64,000 nt of DNA from Paenibacillus profundus (GTDB lineage Bacteria > Bacillota > Bacilli > Paenibacillales > Paenibacillaceae), in contig NZ_JAJNBZ010000016.1 of NCBI RefSeq assembly GCF_021369635.1, positions 62,110 through 126,109 of the forward strand, given 5' to 3'. Positions 1 to 8,841 of the stretch are shown piece after piece. Under the pieces are notes generated by a model that worked only from the letters and a program-made list of their open reading frames with translations, did no database searches and was not told the origin of the DNA. Both the position numbers and the translations under genes were made by a program. Numbering within the stretch: the first letter of the stretch is position 1; each line of letters opens with the position of its first letter.

Positions 1-1
1 C

Positions 2-1324
2 ATCGTGATGGATGGCCCGAATAAAGCGATCGAGTGCGGTATAGGCATGGTGCATCAGCATTTCAAGCTAGTTCCTCCGTTTACCGTGACGGAGAATATC
101 ATTCTTGGCATGGAACCAAAGCGCGGCTTCGGCACGGACTTGAAGGGCGCCGCCAGCCGGATTGCTGAGCTGTCTAAGCAATACGGGCTGAATGTTAATC
201 CGGAGGCCAAGATTGAATCGATTTCGATAGGCATGCAGCAACGAGTTGAAATAATGAAGACACTGTACCGAGGGGCGGAGATCATTATCTTCGACGAGCC
301 GACTGCGGTACTTACTCCGCAGGAAATCACCGAGCTGCTTCAAATCATGAAGAGACTCGTGGATGAAGGGAAATCGATTCTGCTCATCACGCACAAATTG
401 AAGGAAATTATGGATGTCGCTGACCGCTGCACCATTATCCGCCGCGGGAAAATGATAGAAACCGTGACGGTAGCCGATACGAATCAGGAAACGCTGGCGG
501 AGAAGATGGTTGGGCACCGCGTGCAGTTCAAGACCGACAAGAGGCCCGCGAATCCGCAAGATTCGCTGCTCGACATTGCCAATCTGGTCGTGACAGCCGA
601 GAACGGGCAGCGGGCGGTCGACGGGATCTCTCTATCCATCCGTGCGGGGGAAGTTGTAGGTATCGCCGGCGTAGATGGCAATGGTCAAACGGAGCTGATC
701 GAAGCCATTACCGGCATGCGGCCGATTGAGTCGGGCACCATTCGGCTTGAAGGCCGGGATGTCAAGCACGGTTCGCCGCGAACGGCGTCCGAAGCGGGTA
801 TTTCGTATATTCCACAGGATCGCCACAAGCACGGACTCGTTCTCGATTTCGACGTTAGCGAGAATGCGGTGCTGAAGTCATATTATGAGGAACGCTTCAA
901 TCACAAAGGTCTGCTGGATCGGCAGGCGATAGAGGAGGTTGCGGAGCGGCATGTCGAGCAATTCGACATCCGTACGCCAGGCATTCATACACCGGTGCGC
1001 TCCATGTCCGGCGGCAACCAGCAGAAGCTGATTATCGCTCGGGAAATCGCCAAGGAGCCGAAGCTGCTCATCGCGGCTCAGCCCACGCGAGGCCTCGATG
1101 TTGGGGCTATCGAGTTCGTGCATAAGCAGTTGATTGCCGAGCGTGATAAGGGGAAGGCGGTCCTGCTCGTGTCGTTCGAGCTGGATGAAATCATTAACGT
1201 CTCCGATCGGATTCTAGTTATGTTCAATGGCAGGTTCGTAGGCGAGACGACCCCGGAGACGACATCGGATCAAGAGCTCGGTCTGTTGATGGCGGGCAAG
1301 CATCAAGGAGGGGATCGGGGATGA
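2..1324 (+). CDS. nupO: Nucleoside ABC importer ATP-binding subunit, 5' end cut by the window
   Basis: This is the energising subunit of a BMP-type guanosine/nucleoside importer (B. subtilis NupNOPQ, formerly YufNOPQ) at the inner face of the membrane. It has two fused ABC modules. The Walker A of the first lies outside the window. Visible are its Q-loop region, the signature-like SIGMQQRVEI and the Walker B FDEPTAVLTP. The second module has GVDGNGQTEL in place of a canonical Walker A, a good SGGNQQKL signature, and AAQPTRGLD where Walker B is expected. That degeneracy is usual for the second module of the RbsA/YufO group. The reading frame stays open to the window edge, so the true start is upstream. 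The stop overlaps the nupP start (ATGA). The lipoprotein gene nupN would be expected just upstream. Confidence 0.9.
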   Translation: MVMDGPNKAIECGIGMVHQHFKLVPPFTVTENIILGMEPKRGFGTDLKGAASRIAELSKQYGLNVNPEAKIESISIGMQQRVEIMKTLYRGAEIIIFDEPTAVLTPQEITELLQIMKRLVDEGKSILLITHKLKEIMDVADRCTIIRRGKMIETVTVADTNQETLAEKMVGHRVQFKTDKRPANPQDSLLDIANLVVTAENGQRAVDGISLSIRAGEVVGIAGVDGNGQTELIEAITGMRPIESGTIRLEGRDVKHGSPRTASEAGISYIPQDRHKHGLVLDFDVSENAVLKSYYEERFNHKGLLDRQAIEEVAERHVEQFDIRTPGIHTPVRSMSGGNQQKLIIAREIAKEPKLLIAAQPTRGLDVGAIEFVHKQLIAERDKGKAVLLVSFELDEIINVSDRILVMFNGRFVGETTPETTSDQELGLLMAGKHQGGDRG

Positions 1325-2397
1325 ACAAGCTTAAAGCGCTGTTTGCGGGAGAATCTGTTAAAATCTCGTTATTATCGATCGTCTTGGGCCTGCTTATCGG
1401 CGCTATCGTCATGATCGCCGGAGGCTATAATCCGCTGCTCGCCTATCAGTCCATGCTGGAGAAAATTTTCGGCAATGCCTACGATATGGGTGAGGCGCTG
1501 CGCGCGATTGTGCCGCTTATCTTCACTGGGCTTGCCGTCGCAATCGCATTTCGCGCCGGGATGTTCAACATTGGGGTAGACGGTCAAATTGTGATGGGCT
1601 CACTCGGCGCGCTCATGGTCGGCAATATGATTTCTATGCCGCCGATCATTCATGCGATTGTAGCTATCATTGCCGGAACACTGCTTGGCGGATTATGGGG
1701 TGCCTTGGTTGGAGTGTTGAAGACGAAGCGGGGCATTAATGAAGTCATATCCTGCATCATGCTGAACTGGACGGCATTGTACCTTAGCCATATGGTCATC
1801 AAAGCGTTCATGGCCGAAGAGGGGACATCACGCTCGCAGAGCATTCAGGAATCGGCCAGTATTCAAATTAATTGGTTGAGCGGACTGCTGGACGGAGCGC
1901 GCATTCATTGGGGCTTCGCGCTGGCGGTTGTTGCGCTGATCGCTTACCACTTCTATATGAACCGGACGAAGTGGGGATACGAGATTCGTGCGGTGGGGAA
2001 CAACAATCATGCAGCCAAATATGCAGGGATGAACGTGTCGCAAGTCGTCATTCGCACGTTCTTCCTGTCGGGCATGCTGGGAGGTATGGTCGGGACGTTC
2101 GAGGTGCTCGGCGTCTTCAAATATATGGCGATCGCTTCAGCGACATCGGGACTTGGCTTCGACGGCATTGCGGTTGCGTTGCTCGGCATGAACGGGGCCT
2201 TGGGCATATTGCTGGCCGCGGCGCTGTTCGGTTCATTGATGTACGGCGCCCAAGGAATGAGCTTCGGTGCGAATGTTCCGGGGGAAGTAATTAAGATGGT
2301 CATTAGCATTATTATTTTCTTCGCTGCGGCTCCGGGCATGATCCGCTGGCTGCTCAATAAGACGAAGCGTTCCAAACAGGCGAATCGGGAGGGATAG
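1321..2397 (+). CDS. nupP: Nucleoside ABC importer permease 1
   Basis: This 358-residue integral membrane permease belongs to the branched-chain/ribose-type (BPD_transp_2) family. It has about eight to ten hydrophobic segments and the family motif region GYEIRAVGNNNHAAKYAGMN near residue 220. It should form the translocation pore with NupQ. The ATG overlaps the stop of the ATPase gene and follows AAGGAGGGG, so the genes are translationally coupled. A conserved cytoplasmic loop TKRGINEVISCIMLNW (near residue 137) is typical of YufP-like permeases. Substrate preference (purine nucleosides) is inferred from the family. Confidence 0.9.
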   Translation: MNKLKALFAGESVKISLLSIVLGLLIGAIVMIAGGYNPLLAYQSMLEKIFGNAYDMGEALRAIVPLIFTGLAVAIAFRAGMFNIGVDGQIVMGSLGALMVGNMISMPPIIHAIVAIIAGTLLGGLWGALVGVLKTKRGINEVISCIMLNWTALYLSHMVIKAFMAEEGTSRSQSIQESASIQINWLSGLLDGARIHWGFALAVVALIAYHFYMNRTKWGYEIRAVGNNNHAAKYAGMNVSQVVIRTFFLSGMLGGMVGTFEVLGVFKYMAIASATSGLGFDGIAVALLGMNGALGILLAAALFGSLMYGAQGMSFGANVPGEVIKMVISIIIFFAAAPGMIRWLLNKTKRSKQANREG

Positions 2398-2400
2398 CAG

Positions 2401-3354
2401 ATGGAGATACTAGGGTTTTTGATAAACGGCACTCTCGTATTTGCAACGGCTCTTATTTTCGCTGCGTTGGGCGGCCTTATCGCCGAACGATCGGGTGTCA
2501 TTAATTTGGGATTGGAAGGCTTTATGGTATCCGGCGCCTTTTCTTCCGCAGTTACTGCTTACTATGCGGAGCAAGCTGGACTCGGAGCGGCAGCGCCATG
2601 GCTCGGTTGCTTGGCCGCGCTGGTATTTACCGTCATCTTCTCCGGTATCCATGTCATCGCATCGGTCCGGTTCAAGGCCAATCAAGTTATTAGTGGTATC
2701 GTCGTCAATATGCTGGCTGCAAGCTCTACCTTCTTCATGGTGAAGCTGCTGTTTGACGGCGCGGCGGACACGCCGGTTATTACGAATGTATTCCATCGCA
2801 TCCACATTCCGTGGCTGAGCGATATTCCGTTTCTTGGCAAAGCGCTGTTTCAGACGTATCCAACGACGTACATTGCTTTCATTCTAGTCATTATCGTCTA
2901 TTACGTCATGTTCAAGACGCCGCTCGGGCTTCGCATGCGGGCGGTAGGGGAACATCCAGGCGCGGCGGACACAGCTGGGGTCAACGTGAACCGGCTGCGT
3001 GCATGGAGCGTTATGGTGGGCGGCTCGATTGCGGCGCTCGGTGGTGCTACGATCGCGCTGACGGCGAACAGCAGCTTTGCGTTCAATACGATTTCAGGGC
3101 AAGGATATATAGCGCTAGCCGCTGTTATATTCGGCCGTTGGCATCCGGTAGGGGCCATGGGCGCAGCTCTTTTCTTCGGCTTTGCTCAAGCACTGAAGGA
3201 TCAGGTGCAGCTGTATGAATTCGCAAGGGCCATACCGACGGAAGTGTTCTATATGCTCCCCTATGTGCTGACGCTCATTGCGCTCATCTTTACGGTAGGC
3301 AAAGGCAGTTCCCCTGCCGCGTTGGGCCAGCCGTATGAACCAGGGAAACGGTAA
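2401..3354 (+). CDS. nupQ: Nucleoside ABC importer permease 2
   Basis: This 317-residue polytopic permease of the same family as NupP is the second half of the heterodimeric pore. The N-terminus GGLIAERSGVINLGLEGFM is the hallmark of YufQ-like permeases, and LGLRMRAVGEHPGAADTAGV (near residue 175) is the coupling loop. It starts three bases after the nupP stop and ends the operon, with a strong terminator about 50 bases downstream. Nothing in it looks degraded. Confidence 0.9.
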   Translation: MEILGFLINGTLVFATALIFAALGGLIAERSGVINLGLEGFMVSGAFSSAVTAYYAEQAGLGAAAPWLGCLAALVFTVIFSGIHVIASVRFKANQVISGIVVNMLAASSTFFMVKLLFDGAADTPVITNVFHRIHIPWLSDIPFLGKALFQTYPTTYIAFILVIIVYYVMFKTPLGLRMRAVGEHPGAADTAGVNVNRLRAWSVMVGGSIAALGGATIALTANSSFAFNTISGQGYIALAAVIFGRWHPVGAMGAALFFGFAQALKDQVQLYEFARAIPTEVFYMLPYVLTLIALIFTVGKGSSPAALGQPYEPGKR

Positions 3355-3405
3355 TCCCGACAGGACGGTACTGAATGTAGGATGCAATTGAATAGGAATC
3401 AGTTG

Positions 3406-3440
3406 AACCCGCTCCTTTCTAGAATAAAGAGCGGGTTTTT
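3406..3440 (+). terminator. Rho-independent terminator of the nup operon
   Basis: A 9-bp perfect stem AACCCGCTC/GAGCGGGTT with a 14-base loop is followed directly by a T-run. It lies 51 bases after the nupQ stop. Confidence 0.85.
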
Positions 3441-3575
3441 CATGTTTTAAAAATATAAGAATTGCACTTTATTAAATGTTATGGATAATGGAATAAGTGT
3501 GCGTTTTGAGAACAATATTTCGAATTTTAATGTTTTTTTGGAAAATGTAGCTGCAGCATTCCTTGAAAATGCTAT

Positions 3576-3604
3576 TTGAAATTTTCAGAACGAAGGAGTA
3601 TAAT
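3576..3604 (+). promoter_or_regulatory. Sigma-A-type promoter of the YhgE-like gene
   Basis: TTGAAA at 3576-3581, a 17-base spacer and a perfect TATAAT at 3599-3604. It sits 69 bases before the start codon of the next gene. The rest of the 3355-3672 gap is AT-rich and holds only the nup terminator. Confidence 0.75.
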
Positions 3605-3672
3605 AACTTTCATCTGCTAATTCAGAACTCATTTAACAAATTGGTCATTTGGTCATTTAAGGAGGTGACAGT

Positions 3673-6354
3673 ATGAAAACTCTTCGTTTTTTTTGGTCGG
3701 AATTGATGGCAATAGTTCGGTCCAAGGACGCCTTGATTCCGGTTCTTGGACTCCTGGTTATCCCCCTTATGTACAGTGGTGTATATTTGGTAGCTAACTG
3801 GGATCCATACAGCAATGTCAAAAACATACCTGTCGCTGTCGTCAATGAGGACCGGCCGGTTATGTTCGAAGGAAAGGAAATTGCCATCGGTCGCGAGCTT
3901 ATTGAAAAGCTGCACGACAATGATGCGGTCCAATTTCACTTTGTAACGCGCCAGGAAGGGGAGCGCGGATTAAGCGAGAATAAATTTTACCTCTTAATTC
4001 GTATCCCAGAGGTGATGTCGCACAACGCGACGACGATTCTGGACACCAATCCCGAACCGATGAATCTCATTTATACAGAGAACAGCAGCTTTAACTTCTT
4101 GTCTGGGCAAATTTCAGATAAAGTGGTTCAAAACATCAAGTCGGAATTGTCGCAAAAAGTGACAGAGACGTATGTGGAGCAGATGTTCAATGCGATTGGG
4201 ACGGTTGCGGAAGGGCTCGGTACGGCAAGTGACGGGGCCGGAATGATTGAGGATGGTCTGGGCCAATTAGGCGAAGGATTACAGAAATTCCGCGACGAGC
4301 TTAATTCTCAAGTGAATTCCAAAACTTCGGAAGCCGATTCGATGGTTCAGAAAATGATCGATGAGAACCGAGAGAAGCTGGATGAATTAATACATCAAGA
4401 GATTGATGAAGCGATGGATAAGAACAAGCCGAAGTTCGTTGATAAAATCCATCAGGAAATCGATACGGAAGCAAACAGATATACCGATATCGTGCATGAC
4501 ACCGTGCATGTCAAAATTGATGAGCTTGTCAATGAATATTCACTGCCAACGAAAGAGAAGCTGCATGAACAAATTGATAAGCAGTCAGTTAAATACGGAG
4601 ATGAAATTCGCAAGAAATTACATGATGAAATTGATAATGCCTATGAGAAAAATATAAACAAGGTAATGTCAACAATCAGCCGGGAGCTCGACAAATCCAT
4701 TAAAGATATGGAGCCGGTAGCTCGCACGAAGATGCATACCATCATTGATCGCGAATACGGCAAAATCGAAAGTTCTATCCAGAGCTCTATTCATAAATAC
4801 ATTGATGAGAAGGTCGACAAGCTGTTCGATGACGCGATTCAAAAGGGAAAAACGCAGCTCGAGCAAATTCAGGCCGATCTCGATCAATTGGAAGAGAAGC
4901 TGAAGCCTATCGGCGAGCAGCTGCCTCCGGATATGCAGCAGCAATGGGAAGATATGAAGAAGAAGCTGGAAGATGTCCGTGCCAAGATAGAAACGAGTCT
5001 GACTCCGGATAATCTGGAACAGCTGAAAAAGAAAGTCAAACAAGATTTGACTAACATGGTTGACAATGAATTGAACAAGGTTGGCAAGAAGCTTGTCAGC
5101 AAGCTGCATCACACAGCCGATACGAAATTTGACGAGATCTATCCGAAGGTTCGCTCGATGGCTCAGCAGGTCGCGATGTCCAAAACAAATGAACTCGCGC
5201 CGGCGTTGCTTGCCAAGGCGCACACGTTCGCGGAAGATACGTATCAGGAGAAATCGAAGCTGTTGACCGACAAATTGCATAAGCTCGTTGACGATAAATG
5301 GACGGAATATGAGCCTAAAGTGGTCAACAATGTTCATCACAAAGTGAATGATGAGCTGGATCGTGTCATGCCAGAAGTTATCGCGAAGATTCATCAGGCT
5401 ACCGACGACAAGGTGAATAGTCTCGAACCTATGGCACGCGATATGATGCACGAAATGGCGGAAATGAAGCTGGATGATGCCGCCAAAAAAGTGCAGACGC
5501 TTATTTTTGAGAAAATGAGCGACATGCTGAATCAGGTAGAGAAGGCGCAAGATGCGATCAACGATGGATTCGCACAGCTGTTGGACGGTCAACAGAAGTT
5601 ACTATCCGGCGGCGCAGAGCTGCGCGACAAGCTGAGGGAAGGTGCGGAGAAGGCAACACAGGATACAACCGACAAAACGTATCAATTCATTACGTCCCCT
5701 GTGAACAGCAGCAAGCAGGAAAATCATGATGTAACTACGTACGGTGTAGGAATGGCGCCTTATTTCCTGTCACTGGGCTTCTTCGTTGGAGCTTTAATGT
5801 TCTCGATGATTTATCCATTGTATGAGACGAGTGGACGTCCGCCTTCCGGGTTTGCATGGATGATGAGCAAGTACGGATTTATGATGGTAGAGAGCTCCCT
5901 TCAGGTTCTCATTTCGGGTCTCGTTGTTTTGAACGTGATCGGATTGCCAGTCATGAACGTTACGATGTTCTTTGTCGTCTGCGTGATGTCGAGCTTGACT
6001 TTCTTTGCTATGGTACAATTTTTCATAACGTCATTTGGAAATGTAGGGCGTTTTATTATCGTTATACTGCTGGTGCTCCAATTGTCATCGACAGCAGGAT
6101 CGTTCCCAATCGAAATGGCGCCTGAGTTTTTCCAAATGCTGCATCCTTGGTTCCCGATGACGTACACGATCCGCGCTTTCCGCGGTGTCATTGCGCTTGA
6201 AGATATGGGCTATGTATGGATGAATTTGAGCAAGCTGTCAATCTTCCTTGTGCTTTCGTTAATCGGAAGCTTCGTCTTCTTCAGAATCAGCCATCGCAAG
6301 CTGGTGAAGCGTGAGCGAGTGGAGGCGGAAACGGGTACAGTAGTAACTGGTTAA
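3673..6354 (+). CDS. YhgE/Pip-like membrane protein with a 19-residue-repeat ectodomain
   Basis: An 893-residue protein with the topology of the YhgE/Pip/EsaA group: one membrane segment at residues 20-42, a large extracytoplasmic region beginning with the family motif NIPVAVVNED, and about six membrane segments from residue 690 to 880. Family members include the Lactococcus phage infection protein Pip and the SPP1 receptor YueB/EsaA; their cellular roles concern transport or secretion and phage adsorption. The ectodomain is charged and helical. It contains two arrays of an exact 19-residue unit of form [IVLM]-H-x-x-[IVA]-D, at residues 240-391 and 459-629, separated by a heptad-like region with a PP break near residue 418. 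The start follows AAGGAGGTGA. It is monocistronic, between a promoter and a terminator. Function here is unknown; surface exposure is inferred. Confidence 0.85.
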   Translation: MKTLRFFWSELMAIVRSKDALIPVLGLLVIPLMYSGVYLVANWDPYSNVKNIPVAVVNEDRPVMFEGKEIAIGRELIEKLHDNDAVQFHFVTRQEGERGLSENKFYLLIRIPEVMSHNATTILDTNPEPMNLIYTENSSFNFLSGQISDKVVQNIKSELSQKVTETYVEQMFNAIGTVAEGLGTASDGAGMIEDGLGQLGEGLQKFRDELNSQVNSKTSEADSMVQKMIDENREKLDELIHQEIDEAMDKNKPKFVDKIHQEIDTEANRYTDIVHDTVHVKIDELVNEYSLPTKEKLHEQIDKQSVKYGDEIRKKLHDEIDNAYEKNINKVMSTISRELDKSIKDMEPVARTKMHTIIDREYGKIESSIQSSIHKYIDEKVDKLFDDAIQKGKTQLEQIQADLDQLEEKLKPIGEQLPPDMQQQWEDMKKKLEDVRAKIETSLTPDNLEQLKKKVKQDLTNMVDNELNKVGKKLVSKLHHTADTKFDEIYPKVRSMAQQVAMSKTNELAPALLAKAHTFAEDTYQEKSKLLTDKLHKLVDDKWTEYEPKVVNNVHHKVNDELDRVMPEVIAKIHQATDDKVNSLEPMARDMMHEMAEMKLDDAAKKVQTLIFEKMSDMLNQVEKAQDAINDGFAQLLDGQQKLLSGGAELRDKLREGAEKATQDTTDKTYQFITSPVNSSKQENHDVTTYGVGMAPYFLSLGFFVGALMFSMIYPLYETSGRPPSGFAWMMSKYGFMMVESSLQVLISGLVVLNVIGLPVMNVTMFFVVCVMSSLTFFAMVQFFITSFGNVGRFIIVILLVLQLSSTAGSFPIEMAPEFFQMLHPWFPMTYTIRAFRGVIALEDMGYVWMNLSKLSIFLVLSLIGSFVFFRISHRKLVKRERVEAETGTVVTG
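4390..4845 (+). repeat. First array of 19-residue (57-bp) repeats, 8 units
   Basis: Residues 240-391 of the YhgE-like protein divide without gaps into eight units of 19 residues. They start at residues 240, 259, 278, 297, 316, 335, 354 and 373. Position 1 is aliphatic, position 2 is His in seven of eight, position 5 is mostly Ile or Leu and position 6 is always Asp. The DNA copies are divergent, so the constraint is at protein level. Confidence 0.85.
5047..5559 (+). repeat. Second array of 19-residue (57-bp) repeats, 8-9 units
   Basis: Residues 459-629 of the YhgE-like protein divide into units starting at 459, 478, 497, 516, 535, 554, 573, 592 and, weaker, 611. They share aliphatic/Ala-His at positions 1-2 and Asp or a similar residue near position 6. 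Several units add a Pro at position 14 (EYEPKV, RVMPEV, SLEPMA). Confidence 0.8.
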
Positions 6355-6377
6355 TTTGTAGATACGCGCACAATCTC

Positions 6378-6425
6378 AAAGACAGGCTGACGCTGGAATG
6401 TTTCTAGCGTCGCTTGTCTTTTTTT
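6378..6425 (+). terminator. Rho-independent terminator after the YhgE-like gene
   Basis: Long hairpin AAAGACAGGCTGACGCT paired with TAGCGTCGCTTGTCTTT, followed by a T-run at 6419-6425. Confidence 0.85.
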
Positions 6426-6494
6426 GCAACCGACTTTAAATATATGGTAATATAAAGACAGAGTACAACAGTTCGGTTATTAGGGGTGTAACAG

Positions 6495-7829
6495 ATGGAT
6501 GGACACGATGCGACGTTAACGAAGCACGAGCAGCTGCTTCATCATATTGAAAGTCTGAAGCCAGGGACGAAGATTTCCGTACGTAAATTGGCGAAGGAAA
6601 TGTTGGTGAGCGAAGGTACGGCCTATCGAGCGGTAAAAGAGGCGGAAAGCATCGGCATCGTGATTACGAAGGAACGCATTGGAACGGTGCGGGTCGAGAA
6701 GAAGCCGCGCAATATGTCCGAACAGCTGACATTCGGCGAAGTGGTGGACATACTAGGCGGGCACGTGCTTGGCGGAAGCAGGGGACTCAGCAAGACGCTC
6801 AATAAATATGTCATCGGTGCGATGAAGCTCGATGCGATGGCCCGTTACATCGATGCCGGCAGCTTGCTTATCGTGGGGAACCGGGAAGATGCGCATCGTC
6901 TTGCGCTGCAACACGGATCGGGCGTGCTTATTACAGGAGGGTTCGGTACGAGCCGGGAAGTGAAGCTGCTTGCGGATGCACTGGATCTGCCCATTATTTC
7001 TTCGAAGTATGATACATTTACGGTCGGATCGATGATTAACCGGGCGCTGTTCGACCGGCTCATCAAGAAAAAGATAATGATTATCGAAGATGTCGTGGCG
7101 TTGAAGGCGCAGATGTATGTGCTGCGACCGGTGAGCACGGTGCAAGATTTCGAGCGGATGCGGGAGGAGACGGGGCATAGCCGATTTCCAATCGTCGACG
7201 AATGGTACCGGGTTATCGGCATGATTACGTACAAAGATATATTAGGCGCAGCTTCCGATCAGACGATTGATAAACTGTATACGCGCAATCCGATTACGGT
7301 TAATTTACAGACGACGCTCGCATCGGCGGCCCATACGATGGTATGGGAGGGGGTGGATTTGCTTCCGATTGTGGACCGCAACCGGAAGCTCATCGCCGTC
7401 GTAACAAGACGTCAAGTGCTGCAGGCGATGCGGGATGCGCGGAAGGAACCGCAGCTTGGAGAAACGTTCGATGACTTGATCTGGAACGGGTTTGATGAAG
7501 AACGCGACGATCAAGGCCGGTTGTTCTTCCGTGGTGTCATTACGCCGCAGATGGTGAACGGCTTCGGCTCTGTATCTGAAGGCATCTTGACGACGATTAT
7601 AACCCAGGCCGCATTGCGGGCTGTCAAAGATGAGAGAAGTTATGATCATGTGATGGAAAATATGACGACATATTTCGTTCGGCCGCTACAGATTGAGGAT
7701 GTAGTGACGCTTCATCCCGAATTTATTGAAATGAGCCGGAAATTTTGCAAGCTCGAGCTGGAAATTCGACATGGCGAGCATCTCGTCGCCAAGGCGATGA
7801 TGACCGCGCAATCCATCGATCATGATTAA
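6495..7829 (+). CDS. ytoI: YtoI-like HTH-DRTGG-CBS-hotdog protein
   Basis: A 444-residue cytoplasmic multidomain protein. Domains in order: a winged-helix GntR-like N-terminus (about 8-60), a DRTGG domain (about 75-190), two CBS domains (about 200-245 and 260-310) and a C-terminal hotdog/thioesterase-like domain (about 330-440). This is the architecture of B. subtilis YtoI, also next to ytpI there. CBS domains usually bind adenine nucleotides, so a nucleotide-sensing regulator is plausible, but no target is known. The start ATG follows TTAGGGGTGTAAC. It converges with ytpI. Confidence 0.85.
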   Translation: MDGHDATLTKHEQLLHHIESLKPGTKISVRKLAKEMLVSEGTAYRAVKEAESIGIVITKERIGTVRVEKKPRNMSEQLTFGEVVDILGGHVLGGSRGLSKTLNKYVIGAMKLDAMARYIDAGSLLIVGNREDAHRLALQHGSGVLITGGFGTSREVKLLADALDLPIISSKYDTFTVGSMINRALFDRLIKKKIMIIEDVVALKAQMYVLRPVSTVQDFERMREETGHSRFPIVDEWYRVIGMITYKDILGAASDQTIDKLYTRNPITVNLQTTLASAAHTMVWEGVDLLPIVDRNRKLIAVVTRRQVLQAMRDARKEPQLGETFDDLIWNGFDEERDDQGRLFFRGVITPQMVNGFGSVSEGILTTIITQAALRAVKDERSYDHVMENMTTYFVRPLQIEDVVTLHPEFIEMSRKFCKLELEIRHGEHLVAKAMMTAQSIDHD

Positions 7830-7847
7830 GGCACGTACTAATAGGGG

Positions 7848-7880
7848 AGGGACAGCGAATGGCACGCTGTCCCTTCTGCG
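7848..7880. terminator. Hairpin between convergent ytoI and ytpI
   Basis: A 10-bp perfect stem AGGGACAGCG/CGCTGTCCCT with a 7-base loop, 18 bases after the ytoI stop. T-runs are weak on both sides, so termination efficiency is uncertain. Confidence 0.55.
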
Positions 7881-7883
7881 CAT

Positions 7884-8189
7884 TTATTTTTGCGGTGACA
7901 TCAGTCTCTGAAAATGGCCGTGATTGCGCAGCCCTGCAAACAGGTTGAACAGCCCGATAACGAGCAGGACGGCGCCGACGATGACGCGGACCGTAGAACC
8001 GGTATAAATGAGCATTTGAATCGATGCCATAAATATAAGCATTAGCCCCATGCATACATTCATGCGTGCCGCATATAAGCCGCGCAGCATAGGCTCCTTC
8101 TGGCGCCTTGAACGGAAGCTGTAAAAAACGGACAGCGCCGATGTGAGACAAATGAGCAGCAGCAGGGCCCATTGTATCCATTCCGTCAT
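7884..8189 (-). CDS. ytpI: YtpI family membrane protein
   Basis: A 101-residue protein with three hydrophobic segments, matching B. subtilis YtpI in length and place (beside ytoI). The segment between the first two helices is basic (SFRSRRQKEPMLRG). GAGAGTTGCTTTC precedes the ATG. The function is unknown in any species I can name. It is the last gene of the ytrH-ytrI-ytpI run on the minus strand. Confidence 0.75.
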   Translation of the reverse strand: MTEWIQWALLLLICLTSALSVFYSFRSRRQKEPMLRGLYAARMNVCMGLMLIFMASIQMLIYTGSTVRVIVGAVLLVIGLFNLFAGLRNHGHFQRLMSPQK

Positions 8190-8271
8190 GAAAGCAACTC
8201 TCCTTCATTGATGATGATGTGGGTCATTTTTCCTTAATAGTATCATAATTTGGGAGGCTGTCCTATTGGCT

Positions 8272-8300
8272 CGTGTTCAAAAAGAGGCTTTTTGAACAAC
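8272..8300 (-). repeat. Short copy of the GTTCAAAAAG intergenic repeat
   Basis: Perfect 10-bp inverted repeat GTTCAAAAAG/CTTTTTGAAC with a 3-base loop (8275-8284 and 8288-8297), between ytrI and ytpI. It shares its CGTGTTCAAAAA flank with the copies at 21052, 32853 and 59194. Confidence 0.8.
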
Positions 8301-8302
8301 TT

Positions 8303-8806
8303 CTATTGGAATGACAAATTTGTTGGCAGATACGTTTTGACGTCGACCCAGACGTGAAGCACTCCTTCTGTCAACAGCATTGTGCGCATCTGTACCGTAT
8401 AATCCTTCGCATTGATATCCGGGTAAATTTTACGGGCGAGCAGGCCTTCCACAAGCTTGCTGTACTCGTCGATTTGGAACACGTCCCTACCTTTCAATCC
8501 CGCTAAATCTTTCAGCAAACGCCGGCGGATTTCGGTTTCATCCGCTTGCGGAATGTCAGCATCGCTGCCTGATTTGTAAATATGCAGATCGATGCTGCGA
8601 ATGATCGTCTTATGGTTTTTGTAGCGCAGCAAATCTTCCGTCTTCGCCTGATATTGGACCAAGCGGTCCTTCAAGTTCATATTCATCATCATCAGCTGAT
8701 TGAACTGATGCAAATATACGGCATGGTAGATCGCTGCACCTACCACGATGCCGACGATGACGAGCGCCGTGTCGCTTAACCACCGTGGCACTGTATTGAG
8801 GCGCAT
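8303..8806 (-). CDS. ytrI: Sporulation membrane protein YtrI
   Basis: A 167-residue protein with one N-terminal membrane anchor (about residues 12-32), then a short coiled-coil (residues 35-60) and a compact extracytoplasmic domain. This and the adjacency to ytrH and dnaE match B. subtilis YtrI, a mother-cell membrane protein needed for efficient sporulation. The ATG follows AAAGGAG with a 10-base spacer. In B. subtilis the nanoRNase gene nrnA (ytqI) sits between ytrI and ytpI; here there is none. Confidence 0.75.
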   Translation of the reverse strand: MRLNTVPRWLSDTALVIVGIVVGAAIYHAVYLHQFNQLMMMNMNLKDRLVQYQAKTEDLLRYKNHKTIIRSIDLHIYKSGSDADIPQADETEIRRRLLKDLAGLKGRDVFQIDEYSKLVEGLLARKIYPDINAKDYTVQMRTMLLTEGVLHVWVDVKTYLPTNLSFQ

Positions 8807-8841
8807 GCTGCACCGTCTCCTTTCAACTTAGGAATGTCCGT

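Noticed and set aside
632-750. Second ABC module of NupO as an inactivated gene
   Set aside because: The degenerate Walker A and Walker B are normal for the second nucleotide-binding module of this importer family.
4669-5592. 307-codon ORF antisense to the YhgE-like gene
   Set aside because: It is created by the biased codon pattern of the 19-residue repeats on the other strand; it has no ribosome site and low-complexity composition.
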